A DNA stretch of 64,000 nt from Bacteroidota bacterium. GTDB taxonomy: Bacteria > Bacteroidota > Bacteroidia > Bacteroidales > Prolixibacteraceae. This document shows positions 1-9,700 of the stretch, piece by piece. Numbering within the stretch: the stretch's first letter is position 1; every line of letters begins with the position of its first letter. The notes beneath the pieces are model-generated. The model saw nothing but the letters and a program-made list of their open reading frames with translations. It did not search any database and had not been told where the DNA came from. Where the stretch lies: assembly GCA_024278975.1 (NCBI GenBank), contig JAJRSD010000005.1:1-64000 (forward strand), written 5' to 3'. Made by a program: the position numbers and the translations under genes.

Positions 1-967
1 ATTTCTCCAAAGCACTTCTACTTTCCAGCGATATTCGTGCAATTTCCACACATTCAAGCAAATCTTTTTCAGGATAAATCAGATTTATACCGAGTGCCGC
101 ATTTGCCAGTACAACACTGTTTTGCTCCGGTGTTCCTTCTCCTTCGAGAATGTCGATAAATATTTTCGCTGCATCTTTAACAGAATCGCCACCGAATAGT
201 TTTTCGGGACTAACTTTTTCGAATCCAAAATCTTTTGGCAAAATTATAATATCTCTCTTTTTATCAGCAAAATGAGTTCCTGCAGTTAGCGAAACTTCAT
301 CGTAACCATCTTCGCTATTTACAATTGCAAAGCTGACATTCAGCTTACTGTACACACTTTCATATTGATTGAAAACCTCGTTGTTATTTACCCCCAGCAA
401 TTGATATTTTGGCGAAGACGGATTAGTCATCGGACCGAGAATATTAAAGAATGTGGGGAATTTTAATGCTCGTCGAACCGGGGCAATAAATTTCATTGCC
501 GGGTGAAAAAGAGGTGCATGTAAAAAGCAAAAATTACCCCTGTCTAAATCGGTTTTTAACTTATCAATATCATTACTAAATTTATATCCCAAAAACTCCA
601 AAACATTCGATGAGCCACTGTTTGAGCTGGCTGCGTAATTTCCGTGTTTTGTAACATTTATACCGGCACCGGCAATTACAATTGCTGAAATTGTTGAGAT
701 ATTGAAGGTGTTTTTTCCATCGCCGCCTGTTCCAACTATGTCGATGGCATTATATTCGGAGAGATCGGTTTTTAGACTTAACTCAACCATTGCATCGCGG
801 AATCCACTCAACTCATCAGGAGTAATCGGGCGCATTTTAAATACAGTTAAAAACGATGCAAATTCCGGTTCGGAATGTACTCCTTTGCCCACTTCGAGGA
901 GGCTGTTTTTTGCCTGTTCACGCGAAAGAGTGTTTCCTTCAAATAGATATTGTAGAGTATTTTTCAT
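1..967 (-). CDS. trpD: Anthranilate phosphoribosyltransferase (partial at left edge)
   Basis: TrpD transfers phosphoribose from PRPP to anthranilate, the second committed step of tryptophan synthesis in the cytosol. Reading leftward from the ATG at 967, the protein begins MKNTLQYLFEGNTLSREQ and carries the PRPP-binding glycine loop DIVGTGGDGKNTFNIS near residue 97 followed by TKHGN, both family hallmarks. About 322 residues are present; the family is usually near 330, so only about ten C-terminal residues are cut off by the window edge. It lies downstream of trpE and trpG in the same direction, separated from trpG by 148 bp that contain two palindromic repeats. It should share the trp attenuator upstream of trpE. 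Very confident. Confidence 0.95.
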   Translation of the reverse strand, partial: MKNTLQYLFEGNTLSREQAKNSLLEVGKGVHSEPEFASFLTVFKMRPITPDELSGFRDAMVELSLKTDLSEYNAIDIVGTGGDGKNTFNISTISAIVIAGAGINVTKHGNYAASSNSGSSNVLEFLGYKFSNDIDKLKTDLDRGNFCFLHAPLFHPAMKFIAPVRRALKFPTFFNILGPMTNPSSPKYQLLGVNNNEVFNQYESVYSKLNVSFAIVNSEDGYDEVSLTAGTHFADKKRDIIILPKDFGFEKVSPEKLFGGDSVKDAAKIFIDILEGEGTPEQNSVVLANAALGINLIYPEKDLLECVEIARISLESRSALEK

Positions 968-1067
968 TTTTGTTATTTTTAAATCAACTTACATGTTGCG
1001 GTGCGTGCATTTTTGTCGCTTTGTTAAAAAGTCGTGGGCGCACCAGTTATCTTCCCGGGTCGCAAAT

Positions 1068-1087
1068 CCCCAGACTGAAGTCTGGGG
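1068..1087. repeat. Perfect palindromic hairpin between trpD and trpG
   Basis: Arms CCCCAGACT and AGTCTGGGG pair perfectly around a two-base GA spacer. No T-run follows on either strand, so it is not an obvious intrinsic terminator. It sits next to a second GC-rich palindrome (1099-1130) and is probably part of a composite REP-like insertion between trpG and trpD. Confidence 0.7.
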
Positions 1088-1098
1088 TTATTCAAGTC

Positions 1099-1130
1099 CC
1101 TCCCCTTTGGGGAGGTTAGGTGGGGCTTCC
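1099..1130. repeat. REP-like GC-rich element overlapping the 3' end of trpG
   Basis: CCTCCCC, a TTT loop and GGGGAGG form a perfect 7-bp hairpin, followed by TTAGGTGGGGCTT. This is the style of short GC-rich interspersed repeat common in Bacteroidota intergenic regions. The trpG stop codon (1116-1118 on the minus strand) lies inside the element, so the last four TrpG residues (GSPT) are encoded by repeat sequence. Confidence 0.65.
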
Positions 1131-1757
1131 CAGCCAGTTCTCAATTATCTTTTCGCCCAGCGGTGTGAGTACCGACTCGGGATGAAACTGAACGCTTTCA
1201 ACATCATATTCTTTGTGTTTCATCGACATTATCATTCCATCTTCATCGTAACTGGTAACCTCTAAACAATCGGGTAAATCATCGCTTTTTACAATCCACG
1301 AGTGGTATCGCCCCACCTCAAAACTTTCTGGCAACTTATCAAACAAAACGGTTTTGTTTTTAGTGAGTTTTACAGGAGTTGCAATTCCGTGCAGCACTCT
1401 GTTCATATTATGTAGTTTTCCCCCAAAAGCTTCGCCAATTGCCTGATGTCCGAGACAAACACCGAGCATACTTTTTTTCGGTGCAAACTCCTTTATAATA
1501 TCCAGTAAAAGTCCGGCTTCCTCTGGAATTCCCGGTCCGGGAGAGAGAACAATTTTATCGTATTTCTCAATCTCCTCCAACGTTATTTCATCGTTTCGGT
1601 AAACATCAACAGGCAAGCCCGATATTTTTTTAATGGCATGTACCAAATTGTATGTAAACGAATCGTAATTATCTATCACTAAAATGCGCGAGCCTCCCCC
1701 TACACCCCCAGAGGAGGGGAGCGAAGAAGTGCTTTCTGAATTTGTTTTTTGTTTCAT
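1116..1757 (-). CDS. trpG: Anthranilate synthase glutamine amidotransferase subunit
   Basis: TrpG hydrolyses glutamine and channels ammonia to TrpE for anthranilate formation. The class I glutamine amidotransferase fold is clear: LSPGPGIPEEAG at 71-82, the nucleophile Cys101 in GVCLGHQAIGEAFGG, and the His192/Glu194 pair in FHPESVLTP. It is 213 residues, longer than the usual 187-195. The excess is at the N-terminus, where residues 13-23 (LPSSGGVGGGS) are translated from a GC-rich palindromic repeat before the conserved start of the fold, RILVIDNYDSFTYN. No in-frame ATG, GTG or TTG lies between the repeat and that motif except the Val inside it, so initiation upstream of the repeat is required. 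The C-terminus also ends in repeat sequence. The gap to trpE is 26 bp. Confidence 0.95.
   Translation of the reverse strand: MKQKTNSESTSSLPSSGGVGGGSRILVIDNYDSFTYNLVHAIKKISGLPVDVYRNDEITLEEIEKYDKIVLSPGPGIPEEAGLLLDIIKEFAPKKSMLGVCLGHQAIGEAFGGKLHNMNRVLHGIATPVKLTKNKTVLFDKLPESFEVGRYHSWIVKSDDLPDCLEVTSYDEDGMIMSMKHKEYDVESVQFHPESVLTPLGEKIIENWLGSPT
1692..1722. repeat. REP-like element translated inside trpG
   Basis: On the minus strand GCTCCCC and GGGGGAGGC bracket TCCTCTGGGGGTGTA, forming a GC-rich imperfect palindrome related to the elements at 1099-1130 and 3208-3236. It lies in frame within the first 25 codons of trpG and encodes a Ser/Gly-rich linker. Confidence 0.65.
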
Positions 1758-1783
1758 TTCAATTGTTTTTCACTATACATTCT

Positions 1784-3193
1784 TTAATTTATCCCTTTTG
1801 CCATTTCGATGGCATTTTTTAGCGCAGCTAATTTATTATTTACTTCTTGTAATTCACTCTCTTCCTGCGAATCGGCAACAATTCCTGCACCTGCCTGATA
1901 AAACAGTTTATTGTTTTTACTTAAAAACGAACGTATCATAATCGCGTGGTTTAGAGTTCTGTCGAAACCCAAATAACCGATGCAACCACCGTAATATCCA
2001 CGGTTCTGATTTTCATATTTATCAATCAATTCCATCGCTTTATATTTTGGCGCACCCGATAAAGTTCCGGCAGGAAATGTTTCGCCAAGAACTTTTATGA
2101 TATTTGTATCTTCAGTTATTTCGCCCGAAACTTGCGAAACCAAATGTATTACATGCGAATAAAACTGCACTTCGCGGTAGGTTTCAACTTTTACTTTATC
2201 TGCATTTCGGCTCAAATCGTTGCGGGCTAAATCTACCAGCATAACGTGTTCTGCATTTTCCTTTGGGTCTTTACTTAATTTTTCGGCGAGTGCCCGGTCT
2301 TGTTCGTCGTTTCCGGTACGTTTAAAAGTTCCGGCAATGGGGTGGATAAATGCTTTATTATTGTGAATTCGTATTTGCGCTTCGGGGCTGGAACCAAAAA
2401 TACGGTAATCGCCAAAATCGAAATAGAACAGATACGGCGATGGATTTATTGAACGCAGCGAGCGGTAAACATTAAAATCGTCGCCCTGAAATTTTTGAGC
2501 AAACTGCCGACTTAAAACAATCTGGAAAACATCGCCACGGTAACAATGTTCCTTCCCTTTTGTTACCATATTTTTATACTCCTCGTTTGTAATATTAGAG
2601 GTTTCATTGTCGATGGTTTCGAATTTAGCGGTTGAAAAATTAAGATTAACCAGCAGATGATGAATGTAATCCATTTGAGATTTTTCGCCTTCCAATAGAT
2701 TTTCAACAATATGAATTATGTTTTTATGATGGTCGATTGCAACCACATATTTATAAAAAGCATAGTTTACTTCCGGTATTTGGTACTCCTCTTTTTTCTC
2801 TGATGAAAATTTTATACTCTCGAAATGTTGAATTGCATCGAAATTTACGTAACCAAACAATCCGTTTGCAGGGAGCTCAATTTTATCCGAATCGACATTA
2901 AATGTTTTAAAAAATTGGTCCAGTTCATTGTCGAGTGTTCGCTCTTTTGTAAGATTGAATTTCTCGGTCTCTACACCCGGAAGTTCCTTTTTAACTTCGC
3001 CGTTATCAACTGTAAAAAATGCGACCGGGTTAAAACAGATAAACGAATATGCATTTTCGTTACCATGATAATCGGAACTCTCGAGGAGAATTGACTTTGG
3101 ATAAAGTGTGCGTAAACGCAGGTAAATACTAACCGGAGTAACCGTGTCGGCAAGTATTTTTTGTACTACTGGTTTATAATTTAGTGTTTTCAT
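1784..3193 (-). CDS. trpE: Anthranilate synthase component I
   Basis: TrpE makes anthranilate from chorismate, using ammonia delivered by TrpG. The chorismate-binding core is complete: GSSPEAQIRI, PIAGTFKRTG, the LSGAPKYKAMELI segment and RGYYGGCIGY, ending with AIMIRSFL. The N-terminal ILLESSDYHG (about 35-44) contains the LLES motif that binds tryptophan for feedback inhibition in this family, so the enzyme is probably both feedback-inhibited and attenuation-controlled. Length 469 is typical. It is the first structural gene of the operon: no gene lies between it and the leader peptide at 3602-3652, though the roughly 400-bp spacer contains REP-like repeats. It could be confused with PabB, but adjacent trpG and trpD and the Trp-rich leader settle it. 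Confidence 0.96.
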   Translation of the reverse strand: MKTLNYKPVVQKILADTVTPVSIYLRLRTLYPKSILLESSDYHGNENAYSFICFNPVAFFTVDNGEVKKELPGVETEKFNLTKERTLDNELDQFFKTFNVDSDKIELPANGLFGYVNFDAIQHFESIKFSSEKKEEYQIPEVNYAFYKYVVAIDHHKNIIHIVENLLEGEKSQMDYIHHLLVNLNFSTAKFETIDNETSNITNEEYKNMVTKGKEHCYRGDVFQIVLSRQFAQKFQGDDFNVYRSLRSINPSPYLFYFDFGDYRIFGSSPEAQIRIHNNKAFIHPIAGTFKRTGNDEQDRALAEKLSKDPKENAEHVMLVDLARNDLSRNADKVKVETYREVQFYSHVIHLVSQVSGEITEDTNIIKVLGETFPAGTLSGAPKYKAMELIDKYENQNRGYYGGCIGYLGFDRTLNHAIMIRSFLSKNNKLFYQAGAGIVADSQEESELQEVNNKLAALKNAIEMAKGIN

Positions 3194-3207
3194 ATTAAAT
3201 CTTTTTT

Positions 3208-3236
3208 AGCCCCCTAAATTCCCCAAGGGGACTTTA
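3208..3236. repeat. REP-like element in the trpE leader
   Basis: AGCCCCCTAAATTCCCC followed by AAGGGGACTT is a short GC-rich imperfect palindrome of the same style as the elements in and after trpG. It lies about 15 bp upstream of the trpE start. Confidence 0.55.
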
Positions 3237-3284
3237 AGATACTGCTATTTATTTATTTTAATCTTCTTTCTTTTTCTTTCTTCT

Positions 3285-3375
3285 ATCCGTCAGCTGACGG
3301 GAGACCGGGAGGGGCTTTTAAAAAACCACCCCGCCGTTGCGTTGCTCCGGCACCCCTCCTTTTCTTCGAACAGGA
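3285..3375. repeat. Second, composite REP-like element in the trpE leader
   Basis: This 90-bp GC-rich block contains the perfect palindrome CCGTCAGCTGACGG near 3287-3300. It is followed by GGGAGGGGCTTTTA, then ACCACCCCGCCGTTGCG and CACCCCTCCTTTTC. The composition is strikingly unlike the AT-rich sequence around it. It resembles the GGGGTGG...CCACCCC repeat blocks seen between genes in many Bacteroidota. Confidence 0.5.
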
Positions 3376-3392
3376 GAGGGAATCCTAAACCC

Positions 3393-3427
3393 AAAAGCGG
3401 CTCACCGTGTTCCGATGAGCCGCTTTT
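3393..3427. terminator. Strong hairpin of unclear direction in the trp leader
   Basis: AAAAGCGGCTCA and TGAGCCGCTTTT pair over 12 bp around an 11-base loop. On the plus strand it is followed by more T's, but no plus-strand gene precedes it. On the minus strand only four T's follow. It may be a relic terminator or part of the repeat cluster; transcripts reading into trpE must pass it. Confidence 0.4.
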
Positions 3428-3512
3428 TTTATTGCAATAGCGTTTCCCCTTTCACGATTTTTGTAAAAAGTAACTTTGCCACCACCAACTATTTGTAATC
3501 ATTTTTTTCATT

Positions 3513-3551
3513 TTAATAAAATAAAAAACCCACTCTTAAAAGGAGCAGGTT
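3513..3551 (-). terminator. trp attenuator terminator
   Basis: On the minus strand AACCTGCTC and GAGTGGGTT form a 9-bp stem (two G-U pairs) around a 7-base loop, followed directly by a T-rich run (TTTTATTTTATT). It lies about 50 bp after the stop codon of the leader peptide and about 320 bp before trpE. That is where a classical attenuator terminator (segments 3:4) should be. Confidence 0.8.
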
Positions 3552-3570
3552 CATTTTTTGATATATTTTT

Positions 3571-3636
3571 AAAAATACCAATATGGCCATTAACTCCCAA
3601 CTTACGTAAGAAGACCCCACCACGGAAGCCATATTG
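3571..3636 (-). promoter_or_regulatory. trp attenuator pairing segments 1 and 2
   Basis: GCCATATTG (3628-3636) and CAATATGGC (3579-3587) are perfectly complementary over 9 bp. The first segment overlaps the first Trp codon of the leader peptide, so a ribosome stalled on the Trp codons would block this 1:2 stem. A weaker alternative pairing between plus-strand 3571-3579 (GGTATTTTT in the transcript) and 3548-3558 (AAAAATGAACC) would disrupt the terminator and could act as the 2:3 antiterminator. The pairings are seen in the sequence; the mechanism is inferred from known trp attenuators. Confidence 0.7.
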
Positions 3637-3652
3637 TATTTAAATTTTGCAT
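3602..3652 (-). CDS. trpL: trp operon leader peptide (16 aa)
   Basis: A 17-codon reading frame starts with ATG and ends with TAA, giving MQNLNTIWLPWWGLLT. Three of sixteen residues are tryptophan (W8, W11, W12), which is the signature of an attenuation leader peptide that senses charged tRNA-Trp. It lies just downstream of a plausible promoter, upstream of a terminator hairpin, and the next gene is trpE. Its second half overlaps one arm of a 9-bp RNA stem. The peptide itself need have no function beyond ribosome stalling. The combination of Trp codons, terminator and the downstream trp genes makes this assignment strong even though the frame is very short. Confidence 0.88.
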   Translation of the reverse strand: MQNLNTIWLPWWGLLT

Positions 3653-3671
3653 TTTGTTTTTAATTTCTGTT

Positions 3672-3702
3672 CAAAAGAATAAAATATTTTACTTAAAAAC
3701 AA
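3672..3702 (-). promoter_or_regulatory. Putative trp operon promoter
   Basis: On the minus strand a TTG (3700-3702) lies 20 bases upstream of TTCTTTTG (3672-3679), close to the Bacteroidota pattern TTG-N19-TAnnTTTG. Transcription would begin about 10-15 bases before the leader peptide ATG. Confidence 0.45.
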
Positions 3703-3738
3703 CTTTGCCAGCTAAAAGTTCAAACAATACTTCAAAAA

Positions 3739-6700
3739 TTAATTTGCCAAAGTAAACCTGAAACTTACTCCAAAGTTGGTATTAGAAGTTGGAAAAGATA
3801 ACGATGTAAACGGATTATTAATAATTTTATCAAAAAATACGCGCATCTGAAAACGGTCGCTCAACATATAATCTGCTGTGGTTTTAATAGTAATTGCACT
3901 TTGTCCTTGTGTTATCTGACTATCATTCTCGTCTAATTTACGCAATACTGTTTTGTTTTTGCGTAACGAGAAATCGGCTCGTAAATTCAGGTCGTTCGAA
4001 TATGCCTGTTGCGACTTTTTTGTTTTTATAATTAAATCCATTTGGGTAAATCTGTATCCCAGTCCAATTGTATATTCGTTACTCATAATCTCGGTAAGCT
4101 GATTATTGGCAAAAGATAGATTTAGGTTTCGGCTGCGTTTTATCTCTCCGCGCGAAGTAAAATCGTTTACCCACATAATATCGAGATTAATTAGCGGACT
4201 GAACGATTCGGTAATACTAACCGAGTTAAAATCGTAGGGTGCAACAAAGTTTTCCGAAAAATCGCGTATCCAACTAATGCCACCCTCGTCAATGTACTTC
4301 AGATTAGTTACAAACGCACCAACATTATAGCTTGAGCGATATCCGTGTGTAAAATTAAGCGAGCGCATAACTCTGTTCAATCCCGGAATTTTAGAAATCA
4401 TCCCTTCGTAGCGAATTTGCCAGTTTGGACGTATAAATTTTACAGACGGGAACATCCCCAATTGTATTTTGCTTGGGTCTTTATTCTGGTAAGCAGCAAG
4501 AAATGCAGGAACAAGTACTTCAACTGAGTTTGGTCCGTAACCATCGGGATATCCCGGGTAACTTGGATGTTCATCGCCTGGATTGTATCCAGATCCAGGA
4601 TCAGAACCACGCTCTGCAGCACGACGTTTTGCAATAACAATCCGGTTGGCTTTTAAACTCTCAAAGGCTTCAGATTGATTAACCTCTCCTTTCCCGATTG
4701 CAAAAAATGCTGTCCCCCATGTTAGTGTCGACATGCTAAAGTTTCCAGCTTCGGAATAACTGTTGGCGTTAAAACTTCCGCTTGCATAATCGTAGTTATA
4801 AAACTCGGTAACATTTTTTGATATCGATCGGTTTGCTGTAATATCTATTCGCAAATCGGGCAGAGGTTCAACAGTTGCCCTAATATTAAAACGCTCACTT
4901 TTTGTAAATAAGTATGGTCTGTTTAAAGTTGAATCGGTAGTTATCCAACCTTTTGAGGCAGCAGTTTTTGCAAAATTATAATCTTGCCAACCCAAAAGAA
5001 ATGGAAGTCCGGGAGCAAAATTTGATTCGATAGCCCCACCAAAAAAATTAGGATCGGGGGTATAATTACCGGCACCAAACAGAGTTGGTTCCGGCAGATA
5101 ACCGGGCAATACTGTGCCACCATTTTTTGCATAAGTAACAGAAATATTTTGTACGCCAATTAAAATTCGGGTTGTAATATCAAGAATTTCTTTAAACAGA
5201 GTCTGGCTACCCGGCTTTCCGCTAACCGAAACCATTGCCTGCGGAGAACTGGATAGTGGTGTAAATTCGATAGTATTTACATCTATTACTTTAACTTTTA
5301 CTGCCACAACTTTTCCCTCAACGCCAGTTACAATTACTTTTACCTTTTTTGTATTTAGTTTATGAGTGATTTTTTGAGCCTCATTAGCAACAAGCTTCAC
5401 ATTGTTTGTATAAGTCTGCTCCTGTTTTTTCTGCAACTGGTTGGTGTTTTGATTTTGTCCGCCGCCCGAACGTCGGTTTATACTACCCCGACTTCTACCT
5501 GTTCTCCTGAATTTCTGATTAACTTCTTTAAAATAAGGAACTTTATTATACAAACTTGTCAAGGTCATATTTCCGGTAATCGTCATATTTTGTGAGTTTT
5601 GAACCCGGTTCCCCAGTATGATAGTATCGTTTGTTATTGGGCCGGCAAGCCAGCCGTAAGTACTCTGGTAACGAATAGATGACGAAATAAAGTTAAGTGC
5701 TTTTATTTTATTTATTGGAATTCGGTATGATGCATTAAAGTTATGATTATACAAAGTTGGACGCCCCAAATCATACAGATTATTTAATATGGAGTCTTTT
5801 TTCCATTGATAGTCGTCGTCATGTTTATTCATTCGTCCTTCGGGTTCGTCAATTCGTGCTGTACTCCTCGATGAAAAATCTACTTTCAGATTCCGTGTTA
5901 CATCATAACGGATATCGAAAAAACTGTTCAATAAGAAATCTTTTTCATACGTAGCCGGAAGTATAAAATTGGGGTTAGTAATATTTCGTCCCTGTGTTTC
6001 GTGGTATCTTCTAAACAGATCTGTTCTGAACGAAATTTGATTTGGCAGAGGATAAAAGTTAAAGTTGCCAATAAGTTTTAAAGGTCCTTTATTAAATAAG
6101 TTTACTTTTTTAAAGGGTTGTATCAATTTTGGGCGACTACTATAATTGTACGAAAACATTGCCCGGTGTGTTTTATCAGTATTAAAATCAGTATTTACAT
6201 CCCTTTGCGATACTTCGTTGTAAGAATATGTAACTGCAAAGTTTGCCGGATCCCAAAGATGCGTTTTGGTTTTTTGTTTTTGAGGTTCAACTTTAACGTT
6301 TGTAAAATTTAAACTTTTTCTTACAATCAAATCTTGCGAGATATAGTTTATTGAATCTTTTTCGCGCTGGCTGTTAGCATGTTGCAACGATTTAGACAAC
6401 TCAATATCCGGATCGAGCGGATTGTATTTTGGATTTCGCGCACTTCTCGAATAGCCATAATACATTGGAATTCTTACACCTGCTTTATCTGGGAAAAAGC
6501 GACCAAAATCTAAGGAAGCGGCAATGTCAATTTCATGTAAATCGTCTAATTGTCGTTGATTTATATTCTGGTTAAGGTTTCCAAAACCTGAAGAACGTGT
6601 ACGTCCGGCAACGGTTATACTTCCCAAATCTGCAAGCCTGGTCGATAAACGTGCAATGGCAGCCCAGCCACCATCTTCGTCAAAATCGGTCAAGCGCATT

Positions 6701-9700
6701 TCGTTTGTCCAAACCTCAACAGATTTAGGTCCGGTATTTACCTGTCCTTTGTTGTTTTTAATACCCATCATTATTATCTGCACATCGCCCAAATTAGGGT
6801 TACCTTTTATTTTTACTTTATTTTGATCTTTATTCCAGCCACGGTGTATAGTTTCGTAAATATCCTGAATTGAAATATTTGAGCCTTCTCGTCGCATTGC
6901 ATCATTACGCTCAAGTTTTGTATTTGTAAACAACTCTAAAGGAATTTCCAACAGGTTTGCTTCGGGCCAAACAATATATCTGTCGCTCTCGTTTTCGCTA
7001 TTGTAGTAACCGGCTGGCGTTAATTTTAGTGGTATTTCGTACTCGTAATAGTTGTTGTTATAATCAGAACCAATCCTCATAAAAAAGTGTAGTTCGTTAT
7101 CTTTTAAAGGAAGTCCCTCAATCTCTTCAGCATGAACAAATAGTTTCAATTTTTTGTATCTTCTGAAATCCATATAAAGTGGCTTGTATGTTGCTCTGGC
7201 ATCTCCTTGTTCCAAATCAATAACTTTTATAACCATCGACTGTTCGTTTAATTGTCGTAACTGAGGATTTGCGGGGTCGATAACCCGGTCTATTCCCGGA
7301 GGCAAAATGTAGTTTACAGGTTCGCGGCTACCATTCTCCTCGATACTTACGGCAGAAACATCTAAACTTGCATTTGGTGAAGATGCACCCTGATCGCCAA
7401 TCTCTTTCGAATAACGACGCCAATCAGCCCGCACTAAATCAAGCGTTGCAAAACGCAGTATCGACGAATCGCGGAAACTATGCATAAACATCCGCATAAA
7501 CCTGATTGATTTAAAATCGCGAATATTACCAATTACTTTATCGGGGTCGCGTATCGGAATTTTAAACTGATACCATTTTATATCGGCAACTTGTCCGTTT
7601 TTAAGTTGAACCCGTGCATCTTTTATATCAGCAATATAATTTTGCCCCATCACCATATCTTTTTTCCTGATACTTACTTTATATTGATAATAACGTTCGT
7701 ACTCGTTAAGCGTGTTGTCGTTATTAATATCTTCAATGTCAGGAATTGTAGATGCTGCGGTTGGATAGTTTTCAGGCGAAATTTCATCGGTTGATGAGTT
7801 TCCTTCCGGTCCGTTGTATTTTTTGTAACGGTCAAGAATACTCACTTCCTCCTGGTCGTAATCAGTACCACGGTAGTAATGAAAATCATCGGTGGACGGG
7901 TCGTTTAATGCGTTATTATAAGCATCTTGATTTACCTGCAATTTAAGCTCTTCCAAATATTTTTCGAAATGAGTTTGTTCATCAGGATTATTCAATCCAT
8001 CAAAACCAATATCCTGATAAATTCGTGAAGTTGGGTTGTTATCGAATGCATTTACCAAAGATTGCAGTGTTGAAACGCGCCCCCAAATTGTTGTGTCAAC
8101 ATCGGTAACCAGTTCCGATGTGGGCAATCCGTTCTCAAATCCTTTTCTTGAATCTTTTAAAACATCTTCCGACACATCTCCAAGATTGAAATAGAGATCG
8201 CCACCCTCGTGCATATCCAGCGAATCGTTTGCAAAAGGATCCATCAACCAAAACTCAATAAATTCTATATTGGAAGTCTCAAAATCACTGGTTTGAATTT
8301 TACGCATTATACCACCCCACCTTGTTTCAGGGTCTTTTAACGAACCATCGGTATTTGTACCCGATGAGTATTGCGATGGTCCTGCGTCGTAATTATACGG
8401 TCCGCGTTCTGACGGATAAAAAGCAAGGTCGAACACCGGAATATTGGTAGGCTGACCAACCGGCGACTCTTTTGCAGGGAAAATCTCCTTTTCGAAAACT
8501 TCGCGTACAAAATGGTTCGACTGCATATCTTTGTCGTTTTTAATATGCGCCGGAGTAAGACTATTATTTCTTAGGAAAAGTGGGTCGATTATGTAATAGG
8601 CAAGTTTTGCACGGTTTATACCATATTCCAGAGTGTTATTCAAATTTGCTTCGGGGAAAAGATTATCCTGATATTGCGGTGTACTTGCCAGCACCCACGA
8701 CTGTCGTGTTTTTAAGTTGATTGCAGTTTTTGTTCCTTCAAAATCGTCGATGTAAGCAGCACCTTTTGTGGCTTTCGATTGCCCCGGAATTAATTGTGCA
8801 ACCTCTGCTTCAAAATCTATTGTAGATGGTGTTTTTGTTGTGTAAAATGGCAGTGCATCAATCATTCTGGTAAGTGCCATGCTCTCTGTGGAAAAACGAG
8901 AATCCATACCAACCATTAAGTTTGAAATGGGGTCGTCGCCATAATTCACTTTTTGTGTTAGCGGTCGTTCGTGCATGTACAAAGCGGTTGCTCCAATATT
9001 AAAATTATCGGAAAAGGCATAATTTGCATAAGCTCCCATCAGGGTTTTTCGTTGCATTGTAAACATATCTTCACTTTCGGTAGAAACCTGAATTGGTGTG
9101 CCTGCTTCGAGTAGTGCCTGATTAATAACTTTAACCCGCCCAAGTGTGTAATCCACCGTGTAATCAACGTTTTCAACTAATTGCCGCCCGCCGGCAGTAA
9201 CCTTTACCGAACCTTGTGCAAGGTTCATGGCTCCAAGCATTATGTCGGAGCTGGAGGAACCTTTGTAACTACCCAGCAGTTTAAACTTATTATGTTCAGC
9301 GTCCTGTTCGGCATAAACCCGGGTTGAATCGTATAACGATTGATATGTATATTTTTCGATTAAAACAGGGTCTTGAATTGAGTCGGCAAGATGCCTGCCA
9401 AATGGTTCGAGTACCGGAAAAATAATCCTTCCACGGTTCGAGTTTACTGTTATTCCTTCAATGTAATCGAATAAACCATCTTTGTATGGGTCGAGCTGTT
9501 TATTCAATTTATCTAAATTCATTACCTCCAATAAAATGTGCCCGTTAAGTCGTCCTTCGGGCAGGTAATTAATATATGTTCCGGTTGAATCGTTCTGATA
9601 AACTATATTAAATTCAAACTCATCGTTTGATAGTTGATAGGCGTTTAGGCTATAAATATTTTTCATCATTAAATCCCATGTTGGAAGTAATGGAGAGAGA

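Noticed and set aside
3393-3427. GCGGCTCA hairpin as the trp attenuator terminator
   Set aside because: On the trp strand it lacks a proper U-run and is far from the leader peptide; the hairpin at 3527-3551 fits better.
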